This document shows, one piece after another, positions 6,877-13,064 of a stretch of 15,502 nucleotides of DNA (its first letter is position 1; each line of letters opens with the position of its first letter). The notes beneath the pieces are model-generated. The model ran no database searches. It was not told where the DNA came from and saw only the letters and a list, made by a program, of their open reading frames with translations. The stretch is from AC-69 sp035701505 (lineage in GTDB: Bacteria; Actinomycetota; UBA4738; HRBIN12), in contig DASSSA010000067.1 of assembly GCA_035701505.1 (NCBI GenBank), forward strand, positions 1 through 15,502, read 5' to 3'. A program made the translations under genes and the position numbers.

Positions 6877-7635
6877 GGCCCCGAGCGGATCGTCACACCG
6901 GAGGCCGTCGCGCTCACGCTCGACCTCGCAGGGCTCGGCTCCCGGATGATCGCGATCGCGATCGACATGGCCATCCAGGTCGGCGTGTTCCTGCTGCTCT
7001 TACTGTCGTTCGCCGGGTTGGGCCTTCAGGGTACCTCCGCACAGGCCGTGCTCCTCGTCTCGTTCTTCCTCCTGTTCTGGGGCTACTTCTTCGCGTTCGA
7101 AGGGATGTGGAACGGGCAGACCCCGGGCAAGCGCATGCAGCGAATCCGCGTCGTGCGCTCGGACGGCCAGCCCGCAGGATGGCCGCAGGTCGTGATCAGG
7201 AACCTCGTGCGGATCGTGGACCTCCTGCCAGGCTTCTACGCGATAGGAATGGTGTCCATCGTCATGACCCGCCAGTCCCAACGGCTCGGTGACCTGGCCG
7301 GTGGCACGGTCGTCGTACGTCTGCGGGCCGCTCCGGCGCCCTTCGCCGTGTCACTCCCCCCCGACTCCTTCGTGGCCGCCCGGACGTTGGATACCGCCGC
7401 GCTCACCGAATCCGAATACTCGCTGATCCGCTCGTTCCTCGAACGACGGGGAACCCTGGTCCCGGCCGCCCGTGAGCGGCTCGCCGCGGAGCTCGCCACG
7501 ACGATCCGCCCGAGGGTCGCCGGTGCCGGCGCGTGGGCGGGGGGGGACGAAGGGCTGCTCGAGGCGATCGCTGCTTCCTACCGGGCCCGGTACAGCCCCT
7601 CCGAGCCGGTGCTTCCCCCTCCCCCGCCGGCCTGA
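6862..7635 (+). CDS. RDD-family membrane protein of the MoxR locus
   Basis: This 257-residue RDD protein carries the family's conserved arginine and two aspartates at R28 and D35 (in GSRMIAIAIDM) and D120 (in RIVDLLPG). QTPGKR (86-91) and RLGDLAGGTVVV (141-152) complete the family pattern. Membrane segments lie near 28-50, 60-80 and 112-135. A cytoplasmic C-terminal extension (about 160-240) begins with a family-like stretch (LTESEYSLIRSFLERR) and ends in a short polyproline tail. Such extended RDD proteins are regular members of MoxR loci (Rv3695 position). RDD proteins have been linked to transport in some bacteria, but its role here is unknown. AAGGGAG lies 11 bases before the ATG, further than ideal. 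The 3' end overlaps the convergent DUF5655 gene by 58 bp. Confidence 0.9.
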   Translation: MQQSQGPERIVTPEAVALTLDLAGLGSRMIAIAIDMAIQVGVFLLLLLSFAGLGLQGTSAQAVLLVSFFLLFWGYFFAFEGMWNGQTPGKRMQRIRVVRSDGQPAGWPQVVIRNLVRIVDLLPGFYAIGMVSIVMTRQSQRLGDLAGGTVVVRLRAAPAPFAVSLPPDSFVAARTLDTAALTESEYSLIRSFLERRGTLVPAARERLAAELATTIRPRVAGAGAWAGGDEGLLEAIAASYRARYSPSEPVLPPPPPA

Positions 7636-8144
7636 CCCTTGGGGCGCACCCGAGCCGCCGTCAACCCCTTTCCCTTGGCAGGCGCGGCAAGGTGCTCCTG
7701 GATGCCCACGCGATACGCCTCGGCGAGCCACGCGCGGACCTCATCGTCGAGGTCCTCCGGGGAGCGGGCGTGAAAGGAGTAGATGAAATTGTTCGGGGGG
7801 ATGAACTCGACCTTGGCGAACCGCGGACTGTCGATCCTGTCCTTCAGCCAGAAATTGGCGCGCAGGCCGCGCTTCTGAAGGGCGACCCCGGCGAACCGGA
7901 CCCGAACCATGAATCCGATGCCGGTCTTGACCGGAACAGCTTTCACCCCCGGCCCAAGGTCGCGGACCATCCCGGCGAATCTGCGGTACAGGTCCACGAC
8001 CTCCTTCGGGCGACCCCGCAAGTGGTCGCCGATCGTCATCCGGACACAGGAGTGCCACATATTGGGCGAGACGAACCGCTGCCCGCACCTCGGGCAGGCC
8101 CACAGTGGCCGGAGCTTCGCGTTCGGCGACGCCTTCGCCGGCAT
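7578..8144 (-). CDS. Zinc-ribbon DUF5655 protein
   Basis: The 188-residue protein has an N-terminal zinc ribbon-like motif, CPRC at 17-20 with H31 and C33 (MWHSC), which suggests one bound metal ion. It is followed by a compact domain (about 38-150) matching DUF5655 as I remember it, including FMVRVRFAGVALQKRGLRAN at 78-97 and FIPPNNFIYSFHA at 114-126. The tail is low-complexity (GGGGGS near 174). The ATG shares one base with the TGA of the upstream MoaD-BNR gene (TGATG), so the two are co-transcribed and translationally coupled. An open frame continues upstream of 8144, but that is a shadow of the neighbouring gene. Function unknown; DUF5655 proteins are small, mostly uncharacterised and may act as DNA- or ligand-binding proteins. 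Confidence 0.8.
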   Translation of the reverse strand: MPAKASPNAKLRPLWACPRCGQRFVSPNMWHSCVRMTIGDHLRGRPKEVVDLYRRFAGMVRDLGPGVKAVPVKTGIGFMVRVRFAGVALQKRGLRANFWLKDRIDSPRFAKVEFIPPNNFIYSFHARSPEDLDDEVRAWLAEAYRVGIQEHLAAPAKGKGLTAARVRPKGQAGGGGGSTGSEGLYRAR

Positions 8145-9475
8145 CAGGCCGACCAGGCGCGGACCGAGGTCACAGGGGCCAGGCGGGGAGCAACCGTCCT
8201 CCACGTCCGGCCGCCGTCGGCCGAGCCGAACACCTCGCCCGACGTGGCGCCGAAGTACAGGCCGAGTGGATCGGCGCCGTCGTGCCCGAACGCCTGGCGA
8301 AGGACCGTGAGATAGGCCTGCTCCTGGGGCAGCCCCTGACCTCGCGCCACCCAGGTGCTGCCCGCGTCGGTGGTCTCGTAGACGCCAACCTTGCCCTCGG
8401 GCGTGACCCGGTCTCCGTCGGAGACCAAGGGGATGACGAACGCGCGGTCGGGGCGGTGTGGGTCCTGGACCAGCGGGAAGCCGAAGTCCGACGGCAGGCC
8501 TTCGGCGATGTCGAGCCACGTTTCGCCGCAATCGTCGGAGCGATACACGCCGCCGTGAAACTGCATGAACAGCCGCTCGGGCGCCAGCGGCGACCGGTAC
8601 ATGTTGTGGACGCACAGGTCGAGGGTGGTCTCCCGGACCTCATCGGGCACGTACCGGGGGACCAGCCCCTTGTTGCCGTTGCGCCACGATCGGCCGCCGT
8701 CGTCTGAGATCCACACCCCCACCGCGGAGATGCCGATGGCCAGTCGGTCGGGGTCGCCCGGCCACGGGCAGATGGAGTGGAGCGCGAGGCCGCCACCTCC
8801 GGGTTGCCAGTCCTTGCGACTCGGCTGATCCCACAGTGCGCGGTTCAGCGTCCAGGTCCGACCCCCATCCTCGCTTCGGAACAGTGCGGCCGGTGCAACC
8901 CCGGCCCACATGACCCCATCCTCTTCGCCGGGATGCACGATCCAGATCCGTTCGACGGTCGCGTCCTCCCCGTCGGGGAGCCTCGGCCCGTCGGCCTGCG
9001 CCCACTTTTCGGCGAGTGGGTCATCGGTGAAGAAGACGCGGGGCCCGTACTGACCGTGGGTAACGGAGGCGAAGTACCGCCCCGACCGGGGATCGCGGAC
9101 CGCGTATTCCACGGTCTGTCCGGAGAACCGCCGGGCGGCGACGTCCATAGGACCTCCGCGTTCCCCTCGGAGGATGAACAGTCCCTTCCTCGTCCCCACG
9201 AGCACCTCCGCGTGGTGCGCGCCACCGGAGATGGAGGGCAGCACGTGGACCCGATCGCCTCCTCGCACCGGCGCGTCGGGGGTCGCCCGTTCCAGGTTCA
9301 CGAACACGGCGATGTGTTGCCGGATCCTGCCCTGGTCGTCGAGGACCCATCCGATGAGCCGCGGATACGAGCGCTCCAGCGCCTGAAGGAGCTCGGTGAC
9401 CGTGGCGCCATCGACGTCGACCTCGCGACCCCCGGCCAGGTCGCGTAGCGGCGGACGAAGGGTGACGACGGCCAT
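8144..9475 (-). CDS. MoaD/ThiS-like beta-grasp domain fused to Asp-box (BNR) beta-propeller
   Basis: The 443-residue protein has two parts. Residues 1-85 form a MoaD/ThiS-type ubiquitin-like domain: VTLRPPLRDLAGG at the start, IAVFVNLE in the middle, GGDRVHVLPSISGG (72-85) at the end. G84-G85 sit where free sulfur carriers end in their Gly-Gly. A linker of about five residues leads into a propeller region (about 88-440), which opens with AEVLVGTRKGLFIL and carries five Asp boxes: SEDGGRTW (201-208), SDDGGRSW (257-264), SDDCGETW (313-320), TTDAGSTW (368-375) and SADGGRTW (418-425). No sialidase Arg triad or FRIP motif was recognised, so 'exo-sialidase' would be an over-call. There is no signal peptide, so it is probably cytoplasmic. 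It is preceded by a -10-like TAGACT 8 nt before the ATG and coupled to the DUF5655 gene. Confidence 0.82.
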   Translation of the reverse strand: MAVVTLRPPLRDLAGGREVDVDGATVTELLQALERSYPRLIGWVLDDQGRIRQHIAVFVNLERATPDAPVRGGDRVHVLPSISGGAHHAEVLVGTRKGLFILRGERGGPMDVAARRFSGQTVEYAVRDPRSGRYFASVTHGQYGPRVFFTDDPLAEKWAQADGPRLPDGEDATVERIWIVHPGEEDGVMWAGVAPAALFRSEDGGRTWTLNRALWDQPSRKDWQPGGGGLALHSICPWPGDPDRLAIGISAVGVWISDDGGRSWRNGNKGLVPRYVPDEVRETTLDLCVHNMYRSPLAPERLFMQFHGGVYRSDDCGETWLDIAEGLPSDFGFPLVQDPHRPDRAFVIPLVSDGDRVTPEGKVGVYETTDAGSTWVARGQGLPQEQAYLTVLRQAFGHDGADPLGLYFGATSGEVFGSADGGRTWRTVAPRLAPVTSVRAWSA

Positions 9476-9483
9476 TCGACGAA

Positions 9484-9489
9484 AGTCTA
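9484..9489 (-). promoter_or_regulatory. -10 element before the MoaD-BNR gene (leaderless candidate)
   Basis: TAGACT on the minus strand, identical to the spoIIM -10, lies 8 nt before the ATG. Its first three bases are the TAG stop codon of the RidA-like gene. No good -35 is visible and no Shine-Dalgarno sequence precedes the ATG, which favours leaderless translation. Confidence 0.45.
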
Positions 9490-9876
9490 GCCGGGCTCGA
9501 CGACGGCGGAGACCTCCACCTCGACCAGGATTGCGGGATCGATGAACTCGAGGCCGCCCACCGTCGTGTTGGCCGGACGGACGTCCCCGAAGACCTCACC
9601 GTGAGCCCGCGCGGCCTCCTCCCAACGCGAGGCGTCGGCTAACAGGACGCGGGTCCGAACGACGTCGCCGAACGAGGCACCGAGCTCCTCGAGCGCTTCA
9701 CCGATCGTTGCCAGGGCCTTCCGGGTTTGGCCCTCGACGTCGTCGGGGAACAAGACGGTGCCGTCAGGCGCGGCGGCCGCCGTCCCTGAGACCTCGACGA
9801 CGCCCCCGACCCGCACGGCACGCGCGTAGCCCATCACCTTCGCCCATGGCCGGTTCGCCTCCACCCTCCTCCTCAT
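9487..9876 (-). CDS. RidA (YjgF/YER057c/UK114)-family protein lacking the catalytic arginine
   Basis: The product is 129 residues, the usual size for this trimeric family. It shows VVEVSGTAA (27-35), QTRKALATIGEALEELGASF (50-69), VVRTRVLLAD (72-81) and the C-terminal strand ILVEVEVSAVV (116-126). In E. coli RidA the imine-deaminase arginine (R105) lies in a PAR-S motif; the equivalent here is PANT (101-104), so the arginine is replaced. That places it among Rid subfamilies thought not to hydrolyse 2-aminoacrylate, and its substrate is open. The start at 9876 is fixed by a strong AGGGAGAGGA four bases upstream; the open frame continuing to 10818 is antisense to the hydrolase. It is followed 11 bp later by the MoaD-BNR gene. 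Confidence 0.88.
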   Translation of the reverse strand: MRRRVEANRPWAKVMGYARAVRVGGVVEVSGTAAAAPDGTVLFPDDVEGQTRKALATIGEALEELGASFGDVVRTRVLLADASRWEEAARAHGEVFGDVRPANTTVGGLEFIDPAILVEVEVSAVVEPG

Positions 9877-9880
9877 CGCT

Positions 9881-9890
9881 TCCTCTCCCT
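9881..9890 (-). promoter_or_regulatory. Ribosome binding site of the RidA-family gene
   Basis: AGGGAGAGGA on the minus strand lies four bases before the ATG at 9876. It decides the start codon against the many upstream in-frame alternatives. Confidence 0.7.
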
Positions 9891-9915
9891 CCGCGACTGC
9901 GTTTCGAGCACCGCG

Positions 9916-9921
9916 ATCGTA
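9916..9921 (-). promoter_or_regulatory. Possible -10 of the RidA-family gene
   Basis: TACGAT on the minus strand, in the 120-bp divergent gap, matches TANNNT and would give a leader of about 33 nt containing the strong ribosome binding site. No clear -35 is seen. Confidence 0.3.
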
Positions 9922-9983
9922 GGGCGTCGCGTCCGAGGAGGGGATGTCCGGCGCCGACGGCCTCCTGTAGTGGGCCCGGCAAG

Positions 9984-9989
9984 TACGCT
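9984..9989 (+). promoter_or_regulatory. -10 element of the alpha/beta hydrolase gene (leaderless)
   Basis: TACGCT is followed by exactly 7 bases and then the ATG at 9997, and there is no Shine-Dalgarno sequence. The same hexamer, with a similar following sequence, precedes the HAD gene. The predicted transcript starts at the A of the ATG. Confidence 0.5.
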
Positions 9990-9996
9990 TGGTCCG

Positions 9997-10926
9997 ATGG
10001 CCGAGCTGGACATCCCCGAGAGCCGGTTCGTGGACCTGGACGGACCGGTCCACTACGTGGAGTGGGAGGGTCCGTCCGAACGAAGCTTCGTCCTCCTTCA
10101 CGGCCTCGGAGGCTCCTACCTCAGTTGGGTGCGTGTCGGACGGCGCCTGTCCGAGCACGGCCGAGTGCTGGCCCTCGACCTGGCGGGCTTCGGTCGCACC
10201 CCCCGTGACGGGCGGAGCAGCAAGCTCAGCGCGAACCAGGTGCTGTTGGCACGGTTCATCGACGAAGTGATCGGCGGGCCGGCGGTCCTGGTGGGCAACT
10301 CCATGGGTGGGGCCATCGCCATGCTCCAGGCCGCGTACGAGCCGGCGTCGGCTGAGGCGGTCGTGTTGAGCGCGTCGGTGTTCCCGTGGGCTCGGGGGGG
10401 CGTGCCCTCGGCCCTCGTCCTCACGGGCTTCGCCCTGTATCGGGCCCCAGGGATCGGCGAGTGGGTGGCCAGGAAGCGGCTCACCGCGATGTCGGCCGAA
10501 CGCATCGTGCGCCTCGGGTTCCGGATCGTCGCCATGAACCCCGCCACGGTCCCCGAGGAGCTCGTCCGAGCGCACATCGACCTGCTGCTCGAGCGGCAGA
10601 AGGACCCCGACATCGGGCCGGCGCTCGTCGAGGCGGCACGCTCCCTCCTTCGCCTGGGCGAAAGGGGCGATCTTGCCCGATCGGTCCTGGACCGCGCGAA
10701 GTGCCCGGTGCTCGTTATCCACGGCTACGGCGACCGGCTGGTCCCGGTAGCGTTCGCCCAGGCGGCCATCGCCAGCCATCCGAACTGGCGGGTTCGCCTG
10801 CTCCCCAAGGTGGGCCACGTGCCGATGATCGAGGACCCCGACCGGTGGATGACCGCCGTCACGGTGTGGCTCGAGGAGGTGGTGGAGCCGGGGCAGGCCT
10901 CCTCTCCCGATTCGACCCCGGACTAG
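9997..10926 (+). CDS. Alpha/beta hydrolase
   Basis: This 309-residue alpha/beta-hydrolase-fold enzyme has a complete catalytic set. The oxyanion region is HGLGGSY (35-41), the nucleophile elbow GNSMGG has S102, the acid is probably D246 in GYGDRLVP, and the histidine is H274 in VGHVPMIEDP. A lid region at about 130-210 separates the two halves. The order and motifs fit esterase, epoxide-hydrolase-like or C-C hydrolase subfamilies (MhpC/BphD-like); the substrate cannot be told from sequence alone. No signal peptide is seen. The chosen ATG has a -10 at leaderless distance; an in-frame GTG at 9970 would overlap that promoter. It is divergent from the RidA-family gene and convergent, with only 6 bp between stops, with the WS/DGAT gene. 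Confidence 0.88.
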   Translation: MAELDIPESRFVDLDGPVHYVEWEGPSERSFVLLHGLGGSYLSWVRVGRRLSEHGRVLALDLAGFGRTPRDGRSSKLSANQVLLARFIDEVIGGPAVLVGNSMGGAIAMLQAAYEPASAEAVVLSASVFPWARGGVPSALVLTGFALYRAPGIGEWVARKRLTAMSAERIVRLGFRIVAMNPATVPEELVRAHIDLLLERQKDPDIGPALVEAARSLLRLGERGDLARSVLDRAKCPVLVIHGYGDRLVPVAFAQAAIASHPNWRVRLLPKVGHVPMIEDPDRWMTAVTVWLEEVVEPGQASSPDSTPD

Positions 10927-10932
10927 ACCAGC

Positions 10933-12327
10933 CTAGACCCCGGCCGCCTTGCAAATATCGTTCAGCGAGTCGTCGATCGCCGTGGCGAGCAGATGGATGT
11001 CGGGCATCCCGTCCCAGTCTCCGGTCAGGCCGAAGGCCATCACGCCGCCCAGAGATGAGCACGCGATCGACAGCGCCGAGTTCTCCCCGAGCGGCATCGA
11101 TGGGTAGCTCGCCACCAGACGGGCGCCGGCAAGGTACATCGGCTGCCCGGGTCCGGGGATGTTCGAGACGACGAGGTTGAACCACCGCCCCCGTGAGACC
11201 GCTCGGGCCGCCGCGGCGAGCAACCCGCCCGGCGCGTAGGCACCGAGGCCGATGATCGCGTCGGCCCCGAGCGCCATCATCGAGTCCTTGAGGAACCCGG
11301 TCCCCTTCCGCACCTCGGCCAGACGGCGCTTCGCCGACATCGCCCCAACCGGGACGTCCACGAAGGCCGGCGCCACGCGATTGCCCACGCGGTCGTCCGC
11401 GCCGGTCCTGACCGAGACGGGAACCATCACGCGGAGAGTGCGTCCGCGGGAGGGTTCTCGCCGCGCCTTCAGCAGTTGGTGCAGGGCCCCGGCCACCACG
11501 GTCAGCACGACGTCGTTCACCGTTCCGCCCAGCGCATCCTTGACGTCTTTGAACCGCTGGAGCGGCGCCTCCGTGATGGCGAACCTCCGGTTTGGGCCGA
11601 TCGCGACGTCGAGCGGGCTCGGCGGTCTAGCACCCATCCCCAAGATGCTGCGCACGCCCGAGGCGATCGCACCGAGGCCGATGGCCGTCATCACCGGCGC
11701 GTGCATCACCTGGTCCGCGCCGTCGAGCACGGCTTGGACCGGGTGCGTGATCTGTCGGAGGACGGCCTCTCTCACGAGATCTACCCCGGGCGGCTCCGGC
11801 TCCGGGCTCCAGCGAGGAGGCGCCGGCGGTTCGGTGGGCGTCGGATCGACGTCGTAGAGGACCGCCGCGAGCTGCATCCCGGAGACACCGTCGATCATCG
11901 CGTGGTGCACCTTGAGCAGGGTCGCCACGTGACCTTCCTCCAGCCCTTCGATCACGTAGAGCTCCCAGAGCGGCTTCGTCCGGTCCAGGGGCCGCGACAG
12001 CACGCGTTGCACGGTGTCCGTCAGCTCCCGTCGTCCGCCGGGCGAGGGGAGCGCCGAGTGGCGAACATGGAACTCCAGATCGAAGCGCGGATCGTCCACC
12101 CAAACGGGAAGCCCGAGGTGGCCGGGGACCATCACGACCTTCCGCCGGAACCGCGGCGCGAGATGGAGACGTGAGGCGATCACCCCGGCCACGTCGTCGT
12201 GGCGGAGACGCCCGTCCGGCCGTGAGGACGGGTCGAACACCGACAGCGCGGCCACATGCATGTGCATCGCCGGCCGCTCCAGGTACAGGAACGACGCGTC
12301 GAGCGCGGTCAGCCTCTCCGGTGGCAT
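10933..12327 (-). CDS. WS/DGAT-type wax ester synthase/diacylglycerol acyltransferase
   Basis: The 464-residue protein is the normal length for the bifunctional WS/DGAT family, which esterifies acyl-CoA to fatty alcohols or diacylglycerol to make storage wax esters or triacylglycerol. The start RLTALDASFLYLE is typical, PLWELYVIEGL (119-129) contains the PLW motif, and the catalytic HHxxxDG is intact as HHAMIDG (141-147). NDVVL (271-275) and the C-terminal SNIPGPG (388-394) are also family motifs. Because the active site is complete it is probably functional, acting at the inner face of the membrane. The ATG is 7 nt after the TAG of the HAD gene with no separate ribosome binding site, so the pair is likely one operon. 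Such enzymes are especially numerous in lipid-storing actinomycetes. Confidence 0.93.
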   Translation of the reverse strand: MPPERLTALDASFLYLERPAMHMHVAALSVFDPSSRPDGRLRHDDVAGVIASRLHLAPRFRRKVVMVPGHLGLPVWVDDPRFDLEFHVRHSALPSPGGRRELTDTVQRVLSRPLDRTKPLWELYVIEGLEEGHVATLLKVHHAMIDGVSGMQLAAVLYDVDPTPTEPPAPPRWSPEPEPPGVDLVREAVLRQITHPVQAVLDGADQVMHAPVMTAIGLGAIASGVRSILGMGARPPSPLDVAIGPNRRFAITEAPLQRFKDVKDALGGTVNDVVLTVVAGALHQLLKARREPSRGRTLRVMVPVSVRTGADDRVGNRVAPAFVDVPVGAMSAKRRLAEVRKGTGFLKDSMMALGADAIIGLGAYAPGGLLAAAARAVSRGRWFNLVVSNIPGPGQPMYLAGARLVASYPSMPLGENSALSIACSSLGGVMAFGLTGDWDGMPDIHLLATAIDDSLNDICKAAGV

Positions 12328-12334
12328 GCCGGGT

Positions 12335-13012
12335 CTATGCGCGCTGCCGGACGCCGACTTCGTCGAGGTGACGGAAGAGGTCGGCCGGGTCCTCGTACAC
12401 GCGGTAGGCCCCCGCGCGTTCCAGCTCGTCCTGCCCGTACCCGCCCGACAGCAGGCCGACGCCCAGGGCTCGGGCCCGGCGAGCGGCCAGCAGGTCCCAC
12501 ACGCTGTCGCCGACGACGACGGACTCGGCGATGTCGACGCCGAGTCGTTCGGCCGCGGCCAGGAACAGGTCCGGGTCCGGCTTGGCGAAGCCCACCTGGT
12601 CGCGGGTCACGATGGGGACGCGGTCGGGAACCTCCAGGAGTGGCAGCACTCGGCCGGCGCTGTCCATGCCGCCGCTCGTGGCGATGGCCCACGGGACGTC
12701 GGCGTCGGAGAGATACGCCAGGAGCTCGCGGGAGCCGGGAAGCAGGCGCACCATGCCGGCCCGCTGCTCATACGCCTCGGCGTGGAGCTTCTTCAGGCGC
12801 TCCCGCTCGTCGGCGCTCACCTCGCGGCCCGTCTCCCGAAGGAGCGCGTTCGCGAACAGGCCGCCGCTCATCCCGACCTTGCGATGGATCCGCCACACCG
12901 ACAGCTCGATGCCAACATGGTCGAGCGCGTCCTGCCACGCCAGGACGTGCTGGTACACGCTGTCCACGAGGGTCCCATCGAGGTCGAACAGGAACGCCAT
13001 GGTCCGGTCCAT
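12335..13012 (-). CDS. HAD-superfamily hydrolase (phosphatase/phosphoglucomutase-like)
   Basis: The 225-residue HAD protein has all four motifs: I FLFDLDGTLVDS with D10 and D12; II ATSGG (111-115); III K144 in GFAKPDPD; IV VVGDSVWDLLAA with D169 and D173. An alpha-helical cap of type C1 lies between motifs I and II (about 18-90), as in phosphoglycolate phosphatase and beta-phosphoglucomutase-like enzymes. The substrate is a small phosphorylated metabolite but is not identifiable. The ATG at 13012 is chosen over the inner ATG at 13000 because AAAGGAG lies six bases upstream. It has its own candidate promoter in the gap after the transporter gene and is followed directly by the WS/DGAT gene. 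Confidence 0.9.
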   Translation of the reverse strand: MDRTMAFLFDLDGTLVDSVYQHVLAWQDALDHVGIELSVWRIHRKVGMSGGLFANALLRETGREVSADERERLKKLHAEAYEQRAGMVRLLPGSRELLAYLSDADVPWAIATSGGMDSAGRVLPLLEVPDRVPIVTRDQVGFAKPDPDLFLAAAERLGVDIAESVVVGDSVWDLLAARRARALGVGLLSGGYGQDELERAGAYRVYEDPADLFRHLDEVGVRQRA

Positions 13013-13018
13013 CGGGGG

Positions 13019-13038
13019 CTCCTTTCGACCAGAGCGTA
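13019..13038 (-). promoter_or_regulatory. Promoter -10 and ribosome binding site of the HAD-WS/DGAT pair
   Basis: On the minus strand TACGCT (13033-13038) is followed by 7 bases and then AAAGGAG (13019-13025), six bases before the ATG. If the -10 is used, transcription starts at the first base of the ribosome binding site, giving a leader of only about 13 nt. No clear -35 is seen. Confidence 0.45.
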
Positions 13039-13064
13039 CTCCAGCCCGCCCAAGGGCTCGCCGG

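Noticed and set aside
8145..8615. N-terminal extension of the DUF5655 gene
   Set aside because: It covers the MoaD-BNR gene in a second frame and has Arg-rich nonsense composition. The ATG at 8144 directly precedes the zinc ribbon and overlaps the upstream stop.
8144..9475. Calling the propeller protein an exo-alpha-sialidase
   Set aside because: Asp boxes are structural. I could not find the FRIP motif or the Arg triad and catalytic Tyr/Glu pattern of true sialidases, and there is no secretion signal.
9877..10818. Long N-terminal extension of the RidA-family gene
   Set aside because: It is antisense to the alpha/beta hydrolase with its complete triad. A strong ribosome binding site marks the start at 9876, and the family is about 129 residues long.
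10923..10940. Direct repeat CTAGACC-CTAGACC between the hydrolase and WS/DGAT stops
   Set aside because: Two 7-base copies 4 bp apart, with each gene's stop codon falling in one of them. They are too short to claim as a site, and I see no hairpin or T-tract to make it a terminator.
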